Shown here: in pieces, positions 50,943 through 59,770 of the stretch
How the letters are laid out: every line of letters begins with the position of its first letter
Numbering within the stretch: position 1 is the stretch's first letter
NCBI RefSeq assembly: GCF_003236175.1
Contig: NZ_QKTW01000003.1
Location: forward strand, 232,298 to 296,297
Direction of reading: 5' to 3'
Source of the DNA: Taibaiella soli
GTDB lineage: Bacteria; Bacteroidota; Bacteroidia; Chitinophagales; Chitinophagaceae
DNA length: 64,000 bases
The notes under the pieces: model-generated
What the model was told of the DNA's origin: nothing
Databases searched by the model: none
What the model saw: the letters and a program-made list of their open reading frames with translations, nothing else
Program-made: the position numbers and the translations under genes

Positions 50943-51887
50943 TTTCCCCCGTTTCGATCTTGCGGTACGCGAGTAAATCGAAATCTTTCTATCAAATAGA
51001 AACTGGAACAATAGTATTGTATAAGACGTGTGGTGGCCGAGATGATCGTAATAAGCGCCGGCCATTTTTTTAATCTTCGGTAATTTATTCCATGGTACGG
51101 ATGGAAAATCGTGGTGTTCATTGTGAAAACCAACGTTGAGGTTTACGGAATTTAACGGACCGTAATAACTCTTTGTTTCTTGTTCGCCGTGCGTAAGGAA
51201 GTGTTCCTGAATCCAGCGGGCACCGAGCGGGTGCAGACCGATGGAGAAAAAGAAACTTGCTACGAGGAATATAGTTGGTTTGGCTCCGCCGAAATAAATT
51301 ACTGCAGCGAGGAAGCTAAACTGTACAATCCAGTTCACCAGCGTCCATCCGTCGAAAATGGAAATTTCTTTGGTCATACGTAGCGGGCGCAACAGTTGAA
51401 ACACCGGATAGAACAACAACCACAGCGCTTTTCCGATTACATGGTTATCGATCAGGCGTGCTTCCCAGCGGAATGGCATATCAGCGTCAAGCGCTTCCAC
51501 ACCTTGATATGAATGGTGTTTTAAATGGTATTTCTGAAATGAAACAGAACTTGGAAATACGAGTGGTAAATTGGCGACGATGCCGGAAATCGTATTAAGC
51601 GTTCTGTTTTTAAAAATCAGATTATGCGAACATTCATGAATACACACAAATAAGGTGTGACAAGCAAAAGCACCAATCAGGTATGCGGCAATAAAAATCC
51701 ACCACCACGACACATCCCGCAGGAAATAGGCAAGCGATAATTGCAATGCTACACAAAGTACGATCACCAGTGCCGTGTACGGGTTGCGTCCAATCAGCGT
51801 ACGGATCTCCGGGTGTTGTTTAATAATCTCTTTCGTTCTTGCTTTATGCGGTTCGATCTCGTCCGACCAGCGAAATTGTTTTGGCAT
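50940..51887 (-). CDS. DEGS1-like sphingolipid desaturase (fatty acid desaturase family)
   Basis: 315 residues, four or more membrane helices. Three His boxes: HECSH (84-88), HLKHH (121-125), HNEHH (255-259). The N-terminus FRWSDEIEPHKARTKEIIKQ (in parts) matches the Lipid_DES domain found before eukaryotic dihydroceramide Delta4-desaturases. The C-terminal half, SYYGPLNSVNLNVGFHNEHH and DFPSVPWNKLPKIKKMAGAY, then ISIYSRT, follows human DEGS1 segment by segment as I recall it. It probably introduces a double bond or hydroxyl at C4 of (dihydro)ceramide-type lipids in the inner membrane. Divergent from the lpxR-like gene. Confidence 0.8.
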   Translation of the reverse strand: MPKQFRWSDEIEPHKARTKEIIKQHPEIRTLIGRNPYTALVIVLCVALQLSLAYFLRDVSWWWIFIAAYLIGAFACHTLFVCIHECSHNLIFKNRTLNTISGIVANLPLVFPSSVSFQKYHLKHHSYQGVEALDADMPFRWEARLIDNHVIGKALWLLFYPVFQLLRPLRMTKEISIFDGWTLVNWIVQFSFLAAVIYFGGAKPTIFLVASFFFSIGLHPLGARWIQEHFLTHGEQETKSYYGPLNSVNLNVGFHNEHHDFPSVPWNKLPKIKKMAGAYYDHLGHHTSYTILLFQFLFDRKISIYSRTARSKRGK

Positions 51888-51952
51888 GCGTTTTTAATTA
51901 ATTCATTATAACAGGATAGAGTCAATAGATATTCTAGCTGTTTAATCAGTCG

Positions 51953-51960
51953 TAATTTTG
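51953..51960 (+). promoter_or_regulatory. Possible -7 box of the lpxR-like gene
   Basis: TAATTTTG matches TAnnTTTG, 81 bases before the ATG. No -33 TTG at the ideal spacing, so tentative. The 154-base gap must hold both divergent promoters. Confidence 0.35.
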
Positions 51961-52041
51961 ACCAAAATACAATATTAGTCGAAAAGTCTGATTTGGCAGT
52001 TCGATAAAATTTATGGGTGAATACAGGTTTAAGCGCGGGAT

Positions 52042-53037
52042 ATGAAAAAGATACTCAATGTTTTGCTGTTTATAATTTTTGTTTCAGCAAATACCACCAA
52101 GGCACAGAATCACATGATCCGAGCCTATGAAGATAATGATTTGTTGAATGTAATAAGCGAAGCTTCTGATGATGCCTATACAAACGGTTTAAGGCTTGAT
52201 TATTACTATACTAAAGATCATAAGTCGAGATTTTTTCTGGACCGATGGCTGCCCAAAGCGGGGAAAGATGCGGTGAATACGTTTGGCTGGAGTGCGATGC
52301 AGCTGATGTTTACACCGGAATACATTACGAAAACGCAACCCGATCTCGACGATTATCCTTATGCAGGCGCGCTGTTTGCCACACATTCCCTCCATTCTTC
52401 CAATCCTGTTAAAAAATACAATCTGCAGTCCGAATTACTTGTTGGTGTTATGGGACCAGCTTCCATGGCGGATAAAACACAAATCCTTGTGCATAGGATT
52501 ATTGGCAATGACCGGCCGATGGGCTGGCAGTATCAGTTGCCAAATGCCGCTTTGGTCAACTTTAATTTCGCAGCGGAGAAAATGTTATTTCAACATCGAG
52601 GCTGGCTGGAAATCATTGGTGGTGGCACAGGAACATTGGGGACAATGACTGATGGGCTTTCCGCATATAGTACTATTCGCATTGGGAAAATGAACCCCTA
52701 TTTTGATGGTGCCATCGGTCAGTTTTCTGGCAAAAAACAATTTCAACTTTATTTTTTCATGCGTCCGGAAGTACGCTGGCTCGGTTATAATGCGCTCGTC
52801 GACGGCGCTGCATTCAGAGGTAAATCAGCTTATTACAATGCTACAGACGGAATTGAAACGGCTTCTAATGCAAACAGGGGTGTGGAAGGAAATCTTGGAT
52901 TAGGTGCTGTGCTCACCTGGAAAAACATAGGTGTTTCATTCTCGCAGAATATCATCGCTCCAATGCTTCAGAACAATGATCTGCGTACATTCCATCATCA
53001 CACAGTAGGGAACATTTCTGTTTATGTTTCCTGGTAA
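52042..53037 (+). CDS. LpxR-like lipid A 3'-O-deacylase (DUF2219 family outer-membrane protein)
   Basis: 331 residues. A signal peptide (about 1-22, ending TTKAQ) is followed by the LpxR signature EDNDLLNVISEASDDAYTNG (calcium- and catalysis-related Asn/Asp/Thr), DDYPYAGALFATHSL, and GVMGPASMADKTQILVHRII (with the catalytic His position). The end HTVGNISVYVSW is barrel-like. LpxR removes the 3'-acyloxyacyl chains of lipid A and so modifies the outer leaflet. Confidence 0.85.
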   Translation: MKKILNVLLFIIFVSANTTKAQNHMIRAYEDNDLLNVISEASDDAYTNGLRLDYYYTKDHKSRFFLDRWLPKAGKDAVNTFGWSAMQLMFTPEYITKTQPDLDDYPYAGALFATHSLHSSNPVKKYNLQSELLVGVMGPASMADKTQILVHRIIGNDRPMGWQYQLPNAALVNFNFAAEKMLFQHRGWLEIIGGGTGTLGTMTDGLSAYSTIRIGKMNPYFDGAIGQFSGKKQFQLYFFMRPEVRWLGYNALVDGAAFRGKSAYYNATDGIETASNANRGVEGNLGLGAVLTWKNIGVSFSQNIIAPMLQNNDLRTFHHHTVGNISVYVSW

Positions 53038-53257
53038 ATTAAAAAGTCAAAAACCGGAAGTTTGTTGGAATTGATTGTCACTCGCGCTTGTCATGGTGAG
53101 CGTAGTCGAACCATAGTGCCATTGCGAGCATCCTTCGACTACGCTCAGGATGACAAGATTTGAGTGCTTTGCGTCTTTGCCCTTACGCCTCTTTGCGGGA
53201 AGCCCACGATTTGAATTGACGTTTGACCTTTCACGTTTCACGGAACTCACTCACAAC

Positions 53258-55453
53258 TCACAACTTTAAGAGTCCAAACTTATACAAACTATTCACTGGT
53301 TTATTATCCCAGAAAAGTTCGAAGTCATCGAAGCCCGCAGATTCGTAATTTTCCTTTACTTGCTGGAGTGTGAAGGTTTTCGCGTTAGCGACGGATAAAT
53401 CCAGTAACATGTTTGCCAGCCAGGTTCCCTTCTCTGGTTCTACTTTGATGTTCATCACGTCGTTCTTACTTTGGAAGGTCATTGAAGCAACTTCCCAGGT
53501 GGCTCCTTTTTTAGATTTGGTAGTAATTTCTAAAGAAGGTTTTTTACCGAGCCAAACTACTTTCGTTGTTGGTTTTGCCTGCATGTCTTCATCCTGTTCC
53601 AGTGCTTTAACGATATAATCCGGTTCCACTTTGGTTTTCGGAACTTTAAAATCAAACCATTTTTGCAGCGGATAATCGAAGCATGCGCCATGCATATAAT
53701 TGAGCAATGATTTTTTCAGTCCATAGCTGAATGTATCATGATCGGCGCCGGTTGGATCAACGTGTACAATATCATTGTTGGCAAATGTGCCAATTGTTTC
53801 GGTTTCTTTTTGCACGCCGTAATATGCAGGGTCTAAACCGATGGGACTATGTGCAGTCATGGCAAATTGGTGCCAGAAAGCAGATTGCAGAATGCCTGCC
53901 TGAAACATCTGACGAACCATTTCCAGCGAATCAATTGTCTCCTGTGCTGTTTGCGTTGGAAAACCGTACATAAGATAGGCATGCACCATTATGCCGGCTT
54001 CGGTAAAATGACGATTCACTTTTGCCACCTGTGCAACGGTAATTCCTTTTTGAATCAATCCCAGTAAACGATCAGAGGCTACTTCCAACCCGCCCGAAAC
54101 TGCAATACAGCCGGATGTTTTCAGCAACAAACAAAGATCACGAGTGAAAGCTTTTTCGAAGCGGACGTTTGTCCACCAGGTTACTGTCAGTTTTCTGCGA
54201 ATGATTTCCAGTGCGAGTGCACGCATTAATGCAGGCGGTGCCGCTTCATCTACAAAGTGAAAACCATTTTGTCCGGTCTGTGTCATGATCTCTTCCATGC
54301 GATCACAAAGCATCTGTGCGGCAATTGGCTCATAAACTTTGATATAATCGAGCGAGATATCGCAGAAAGTGCATTTTCCCCAATAGCAACCATGCGCCAT
54401 GGTTAGTTTGTTCCAGCGACCGTCACTCCAAAGGCTGTGCATCGGGTTTACCACCTCAATGGCTGAAATATATTGATCGAGCCAGAAATCACTGTAGTCG
54501 GGTGTTCCGACCTGACTTTGTTTGTAATCGTGGCAAGATGCATTGTTGATATAAGTGACTGAACTGTTTGCAATCGTAAACGTGCGCTTTAGATCCTGCA
54601 GTGGTTTTTCACCTTCCATGAATGCCAGCAGGTTTTCAAGCGGCGCTTCTCCGTCGTCGAGCGTAATGAAATCATAGAATTCAAACACTCTTTCGTCGGA
54701 TAAGGAACGAAGCTCTGTATTCGGGAAACCGCCGCCCATGGCGATTTTTACATCTGGATAATTTTTTTTGATCCATTGCGCGCAGCGAAAAGAAGCGTAC
54801 AAATTTCCCGGAAAAGGGACAGAAACGGCTACCAGCTTTGGTTGTACCGTTTGCATCCGTTCCGCGAGGATATTGATCAGAATTTTATCGATGAAAGTGT
54901 ATTCCTGTTGCAGCGATTCGTAGAGTTCGTCGAAGCTATTCGCAGAACGGCCCAAACGCTCGGCATAACGGCTGAAACCAAAATGGGCATCTGCACATTC
55001 CTGAATCAGATCAGAAAGATCTTCAAGGTACATAGTGGCCAGATGTTTGGCTTTGTCCTGGATGCCCATTGAGCCAAAAGCCCAGTGCAGATCGTCGAGT
55101 TGGGCAAAACGGGAAGCTTCCGGAAGGAAGTTTCGCTTGCAGATCAGATGCGCCAACGTAGGATTTTTTCCCTGCAGGAATTGTACCGCAGCGTCGATTG
55201 TTTGTATATAATCATCCTGCAACGTCAGTATACGACGGATGTTTTCAGACCATTCCTTTGTTTCGTCAATGGCTGCAAACAGTTGAGTAAGACCTTGTTT
55301 GGAGAATAACGCCAACGTAACCTCAATACCCAGATCGGCCTGAAAAGAGGAAATATTCTTAGTATTCAGAAAACCTTTCAGATACGCTGTAGCCGGGTAG
55401 GGGGTATTTAATTGTGTAAAAGGAGGTGTTATTAAGAAAACAGAGGCACTCAT
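53258..55453 (-). CDS. B12-binding domain radical SAM protein
   Basis: 731 residues. N-terminal helical region (1-200), a cobalamin-binding Rossmann domain at about 200-290 (KLVAVSVPFPGNLYASFRCA, IAMGGGFPNTELR, DDGEAPL), then the radical SAM barrel with CYWGKCTFCD (three Cys near residues 354-361), SGGLEVASDRLLGLIQKG, and AYLMYGFPTQT. The long C-terminal part is family-specific. Possible methyltransferase or rearrangement chemistry; substrate unknown. Monocistronic, so no peptide or lipid partner is indicated. Confidence 0.85.
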   Translation of the reverse strand: MSASVFLITPPFTQLNTPYPATAYLKGFLNTKNISSFQADLGIEVTLALFSKQGLTQLFAAIDETKEWSENIRRILTLQDDYIQTIDAAVQFLQGKNPTLAHLICKRNFLPEASRFAQLDDLHWAFGSMGIQDKAKHLATMYLEDLSDLIQECADAHFGFSRYAERLGRSANSFDELYESLQQEYTFIDKILINILAERMQTVQPKLVAVSVPFPGNLYASFRCAQWIKKNYPDVKIAMGGGFPNTELRSLSDERVFEFYDFITLDDGEAPLENLLAFMEGEKPLQDLKRTFTIANSSVTYINNASCHDYKQSQVGTPDYSDFWLDQYISAIEVVNPMHSLWSDGRWNKLTMAHGCYWGKCTFCDISLDYIKVYEPIAAQMLCDRMEEIMTQTGQNGFHFVDEAAPPALMRALALEIIRRKLTVTWWTNVRFEKAFTRDLCLLLKTSGCIAVSGGLEVASDRLLGLIQKGITVAQVAKVNRHFTEAGIMVHAYLMYGFPTQTAQETIDSLEMVRQMFQAGILQSAFWHQFAMTAHSPIGLDPAYYGVQKETETIGTFANNDIVHVDPTGADHDTFSYGLKKSLLNYMHGACFDYPLQKWFDFKVPKTKVEPDYIVKALEQDEDMQAKPTTKVVWLGKKPSLEITTKSKKGATWEVASMTFQSKNDVMNIKVEPEKGTWLANMLLDLSVANAKTFTLQQVKENYESAGFDDFELFWDNKPVNSLYKFGLLKL

Positions 55454-55573
55454 GCCGCAAAAATACGTTTAAATGTGGGGAATGTGTTTTAATGTGATTG
55501 AATGTGGTAAATATGGGTAATGTGTTTTTTTGAGAGAAACAGTTCTCACATTCAAACAGTGCTCCGTATTAGT

Positions 55574-55737
55574 CGGAATTATCGCATTTAAAAAGCGCAT
55601 TAAACACATTCCGCACATTCTCCGGAATTATCGCATTGAACAAGCACATTGAGCACATTAAACACATTCCACACATTCTGCGGAATTGTCGCATTGAACA
55701 AGCACATTGCCCACATTAAAACACATTCCCCACATTA
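55574..55737. repeat. Three imperfect copies of a 50-60 bp repeat, with inverted phrases upstream
   Basis: Copies begin CGGAATT(A/G)TCGCATT at 55574, 55623 and 55681, each followed by AAGCACATT...AACACATTCC. The preceding 55466-55530 contains the reverse-complement phrases (AATGTGGGGAATGTG, TTTAATGTG), so the region can fold into a long imperfect hairpin between divergent genes. Confidence 0.8.
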
Positions 55738-55754
55738 AAGATTATCTTCGCGCC

Positions 55755-57083
55755 ATGACTTTTGAAGATTTGAACCTGACGACTCCGTTATTGAATGCGC
55801 TGGATGATATGGGATATCAACATCCTACGACTATCCAGCAAAAAGCTTTTTCGATCATTAAGTCGGGGAGAGATGTATGTGGCATTGCACAGACCGGTAC
55901 TGGTAAAACACTGGCCTATCTGTTGCCTACACTGAGTTTGCTGAAATATTCAAAAGACCGTTTTCCGCAAATGCTGATTGTGGTACCGACGCGTGAACTG
56001 GTTATTCAGGTTTTGGAAACGGTAAAGCAAATGACAAAATATATGAGCCTTGAGGCGATGGGCGCTTATGGTGGTGTGAATATGAAACCTCAGGCTGCAG
56101 CAGTCGAAAACGGTACGGATATCATAGTGGCTACGCCGGGCCGTTTGATGGACCTGATCCTGAATGGGCATCTGAAAACAAAAAATATCAAGAAACTGGT
56201 AATCGATGAAATGGACGAAATGCTGAATCTTGGCTTTCGTACCCAGATTACCCGTATCCTGGAATTATTGCCCGAAAAACGTCAGAACCTTCTGTTTTCG
56301 GCAACGATTACAGAGGATGTAGATACTATGATGGATGTTTTCTTCCAGAATCCGGAAAGAGTGGAAGCTGCACCGGCAGGTACTCCGCTGGAAAACATCA
56401 ACCAGATGGAATATGATGTGCCGAATTTCAATACGAAAGCAAACTTGCTGGAGTTGTTGCTGCGCCGTCATGAGGACATGAGCAAAGTGCTGGTATTTGT
56501 CAGTACCAAACAATTGGCTGATGATCTTTACGAACGTATGGATCTGATTTTTCCGGAACGTCTGGGTGTTATTCACTCCAATAAAGAACAGAATCACCGC
56601 TTCAATACAGTAAAACAATTTCAGAATGGTACCTACCGGTTTATCATTGCTACGGATATCGTAGCGCGTGGTATTGATATTGCGGAAGTAACACACGTAA
56701 TTAACTTTGATTTGCCGGAAGCGCCAGAAAACTATATCCACAGAATCGGCCGTACTGGCCGTGCAGATAAAAAAGGTATCGCCATTGCGTTTATAACCGA
56801 AAAGGAAAAAGAGCTGCAGGAGAACATTGAAGCGCTGATGAATTATAAAATTCCTGTGGTGGAATTACCGGACGGCCTCGTAATATCTGATGTGCTGATT
56901 GACTCGGAGATTCCGAAAGTATCTATGCGCAACAGTCTCATCCAACTTCCAAACATTGAAGACACAAAGGGTGCTTTCCACGAAAAATCTGCGAAGAATA
57001 AAAAGGTGAATGTGAAGGTGCGCCATGCGGATAAAATGATGGCGAAGTATGGCAAGCCAAAGAAGAGAGGGAAGAAACGTTAA
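55755..57083 (+). CDS. DEAD-box helicase family protein with DEMD motif II
   Basis: 442 residues from ATG 55755; an upstream start adds repeat-derived residues. Q motif TTIQQKAFSII, Walker [15 protein letters not shown], motif Ia PTRELVIQ, motif II LVIDEMDEMLNLGF (DEMD instead of DEAD), SAT (FSATITED), motif [15 protein letters not shown] are present. A basic C-terminal tail ends KPKKRGKKR. RNA helicase for ribosome or mRNA remodelling. The changed third residue of motif II is unusual. Confidence 0.9.
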   Translation: MTFEDLNLTTPLLNALDDMGYQHPTTIQQKAFSIIKSGRDVCGIAQTGTGKTLAYLLPTLSLLKYSKDRFPQMLIVVPTRELVIQVLETVKQMTKYMSLEAMGAYGGVNMKPQAAAVENGTDIIVATPGRLMDLILNGHLKTKNIKKLVIDEMDEMLNLGFRTQITRILELLPEKRQNLLFSATITEDVDTMMDVFFQNPERVEAAPAGTPLENINQMEYDVPNFNTKANLLELLLRRHEDMSKVLVFVSTKQLADDLYERMDLIFPERLGVIHSNKEQNHRFNTVKQFQNGTYRFIIATDIVARGIDIAEVTHVINFDLPEAPENYIHRIGRTGRADKKGIAIAFITEKEKELQENIEALMNYKIPVVELPDGLVISDVLIDSEIPKVSMRNSLIQLPNIEDTKGAFHEKSAKNKKVNVKVRHADKMMAKYGKPKKRGKKR

Positions 57084-57406
57084 TTCGGCAATTAATGTGT
57101 TGAATGTGGATTAATGTGGGGAATGTGTTTTACTCGCGTCACTGCGAAAAATGAAGCATTCTGCACGTTAATGATAATGGTCGGTGAGCGCCCTTCGTCT
57201 CCGCTCAGGGTGACCCGCGCGGGTGTTTTTTCATATCACGTCGACCTAAGGAGACGTCTCACGTTATGTAGACTCATTTTATCGCGAGTTCCCTCTTTCA
57301 TCGGGACAAAAGTGAGTAAAACATTCTATTGGCGCCTTTTGCGTCTTCGCGTAAAATAGAGTTAAAGCGCAGGCACTGTCAATTGTCAACTGTCCATTGT
57401 CAATTA
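57084..57406. other. Noncoding gap with short repeats
   Basis: No gene. Contains AATGTGTTGAATGTGG-type repeats (57091-57130), a GTCTCCGCTCAGGGTGAC fragment of the dispersed GAGCG repeat near 57199, and CAATTGTCAACTGTCCATTG near 57379, phrases shared with other gaps in the window. Confidence 0.6.
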
Positions 57407-58123
57407 CTAAAGCCATCGATTCATCAAATCTCTGAACACATCCTTGTATTGCTCGCCAACTGTAATATTTACATCGCCGAGGTGAACGGAATTTTTGGTG
57501 ATGGAATCGATTTTATCCAATGCTACGATAAAAGAGCGGTGAATGCGGATGAATTTTGCCGGTGGTAATTTTTCCTCGATAGAACGCAGACTACTTAATG
57601 TGAGAATAGGCTTTTTGCCTTCAGCAAGGTGAATTTTGATGTAATCTTTGAGCGATTCAATATATACGACATCTTCAAAATCGACACGCACCATTTTGTA
57701 GTCTGCTTTCACAAACATAAAATTGTCTTCGGGTGTAGCTGTTTTCTGGCTGTGCAGTAAATCAAAATAATGCTCCGCTTTGGTTGCTGCTTTTAGAAAT
57801 TCTTCATAGCTAAAAGGCTTGAGCAGATAGTCGAGTGCGTCTACTTTATATCCTTCGATTGCAAAATTGTTGAATGCCGTAGTGAAAATAATGCGTGGCG
57901 TGTTTGCGTTGCCGGCTAATACCCGCGCGAGTTCTATGCCGTTTAAATCAGGCATTTGAATGTCCAGAAAAACGAGTTGAATATCATCGTTGCGAATTGC
58001 AGCGAGTGCCGCAACTGCATTAGAAAAACTGCCCGCCAGTGCTAAGAAAGGCGTTTGCTCAATGTATGAACTCACCAGGCGAAGCGCCAGCGGTTCGTCG
58101 TCTACGGCGATACAGCGCAACAT
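57407..58123 (-). CDS. LytTR family response regulator
   Basis: 238 residues. CheY-like receiver with LVFLDIQMPDLNGIEL (phospho-Asp near residue 54) and the conserved Lys in LLKPFSYEEF, then a LytTR DNA-binding domain (VRVDFEDVVYIESLKDYIKI, RIHRSFIVALDKI). It is co-translated with its kinase (TAATG overlap). Probable targets: its own operon or the divergent tolC-macAB genes. Confidence 0.94.
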   Translation of the reverse strand: MLRCIAVDDEPLALRLVSSYIEQTPFLALAGSFSNAVAALAAIRNDDIQLVFLDIQMPDLNGIELARVLAGNANTPRIIFTTAFNNFAIEGYKVDALDYLLKPFSYEEFLKAATKAEHYFDLLHSQKTATPEDNFMFVKADYKMVRVDFEDVVYIESLKDYIKIHLAEGKKPILTLSSLRSIEEKLPPAKFIRIHRSFIVALDKIDSITKNSVHLGDVNITVGEQYKDVFRDLMNRWL

Positions 58124-59172
58124 TAGCTCAGTTTTATACTTAAATGTACAATATATTTTTGCTCGTCCTGCCGTTTCGTCTCCAGAGTATAGCGGCCAGG
58201 GTAGGTCAGTTCCAGCCGGCGTACGGTGTTCTGCAAACCGATGCCTCCGTCTTCCTCTATTTTGTTTGGATTTGCAGCAATCAGCGGATTACTCACCGTC
58301 ATCGAAAAAACATCATCGTTTTCTTCCAGAATAATATCAATTGTTCCTTTGTCAATATTGCTGACGCCATGTTTAAAGGCGTTTTCGATAAATGGCATCA
58401 ATAACATGGGGGCAATTGCTTCGTCTTTAAAATGCTGCGGTTTGACATAATGTACCTGCGTGTTTTCACTCAAACGCAAACGCATGAGTTCAATGTAATC
58501 GTCAATAAAAGAAATCTCTTTGCTCAGCAAAGTCGTGTCGTGCTGTGCTTCGTACAATACATAGCGCATCATGCGGGAAAGCTTTTGCAGTGCGTCTCTC
58601 GAAGCATTGACGTCGATGTAGGAAAGTGAATAGATATTATTGAGTGTATTAAAAAAGAAATGCGGATTGATCTGCGCCTTGAGAAAGGCAAGTTCCGCAC
58701 TGATTTTTTCTTTCTCCAATTCTTCACGCAAAGCTGTAACCTGTTGCCAGCGCTCATAGGCGACAATAGAAGTACTGATGCCCATGATCAACAGCGAAGT
58801 GATCATCATAAAACCATCGAAATTGCCGGGCTTGTGTGGTGGTCGTCCCAGTGCGGTGGACATGGCCTCGTAAAAGTGTAAATGGTCATTGATCCACTGT
58901 CCCAGCAGTGTAACAAAGGTGACACTCACAAATGCCCAAAGTATAAACAACCAGATCTTCTTCCGGAAAAGCAATGCAGGTGCGGCGTAAATTGTGTTGG
59001 CATAATAAAGTGCAATGAGTATCACTAAATGATAAACCTGTTTGGTCCAGAATACTTCTGGCAGTTTTACGCCCCAGGTAAGCGGCTGCAGCAATAAAAA
59101 TACAATGCCCACAATGGTCCACAGCAACACATAGTGTCGGGCCCTGCGATGTTTGGTAGCAATTGTATTCAT
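58123..59172 (-). CDS. LytS/YehU-type sensor histidine kinase
   Basis: 349 residues. Four membrane helices (about residues 11-30, 45-62, 72-90, 120-140), a coiled-coil linker, the His_kinase domain with LKAQINPHFFFNTLNNIYSL (phospho-His near residue 172), and an HATPase with LLMPFIENAFKHGVSN and GGIGLQNTVRRL. First gene of the two-component operon. Confidence 0.94.
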   Translation of the reverse strand: MNTIATKHRRARHYVLLWTIVGIVFLLLQPLTWGVKLPEVFWTKQVYHLVILIALYYANTIYAAPALLFRKKIWLFILWAFVSVTFVTLLGQWINDHLHFYEAMSTALGRPPHKPGNFDGFMMITSLLIMGISTSIVAYERWQQVTALREELEKEKISAELAFLKAQINPHFFFNTLNNIYSLSYIDVNASRDALQKLSRMMRYVLYEAQHDTTLLSKEISFIDDYIELMRLRLSENTQVHYVKPQHFKDEAIAPMLLMPFIENAFKHGVSNIDKGTIDIILEENDDVFSMTVSNPLIAANPNKIEEDGGIGLQNTVRRLELTYPGRYTLETKRQDEQKYIVHLSIKLS

Positions 59173-59393
59173 AATACAATTTTAGAGAAATAGCTGCGTA
59201 CCGGCTATTTTATTCGATGTACAGGGAGTGTTTACCGTTCGCGGGTCAATTATTGCCGTTGAAGTTGAAAGCTTCCCGTGCGATGTTATCCTGAGTGGAG
59301 TTGAAGGATGGGCGTGGGTATGATGTTTGATTTTCAGCAAGCAGTATTACCTTGATTTATCTGTACCGGCTTTAATTCATCTTCGAATTCTAT

Positions 59394-59612
59394 CACTTTT
59401 TACTTGAACAAAAAGTAACCCAAAAATTCAAGGCTTAAGGAAACGTGGCTAAAATGAAAACGCATATAGCTACAATTATTAAAGCTTACTAGCAGCTTTT
59501 GTGCAATTTACCAGCCCGGCTATATCCGGGCATTGAACCTTTGGTAACCATCATAATTGCTTAACGCTGTCTGCATTTCATTTCTTAACGCCAAGTTTCC
59601 TTAGGCCGACGG
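59394..59612. repeat. Palindromic intergenic element with imperfect long inverted ends
   Basis: GGCTTAAGGAAACGTGGC near 59437 is matched by the reverse complement of 59590-59608, and similarity continues for about 40 bases on each side. Inside are a GCCCGG/CCGGGC hairpin (59514-59531) and further inverted phrases. At its left edge ACTTTTTACTTGAACAAAAA precedes GTAACCC, a phrase I have seen as a dispersed repeat in Bacteroidota. The rest of 59173-59770 shows no gene. Confidence 0.6.
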
Positions 59613-59770
59613 CGTTGCGTAAATCTACCGCCGCATAATAGCCATCAGCGATCTCAGCGGTAAAAACCGGGAGTTTATCGGTAATCCCTTACTCCTGGTA
59701 TAGTTGTTTTTTGCAGGTAAATGGATCGGCTTTCCTTTGTTTTGAGAACTGTAAAGCAAGAATCAAGGAA

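Noticed and set aside
53258-55453. RiPP or natural-product cluster around the B12 radical SAM protein
   Set aside because: No precursor peptide, RRE domain, exporter or second tailoring enzyme is adjacent; neighbours are lpxR-like and a helicase with repeat-filled gaps.
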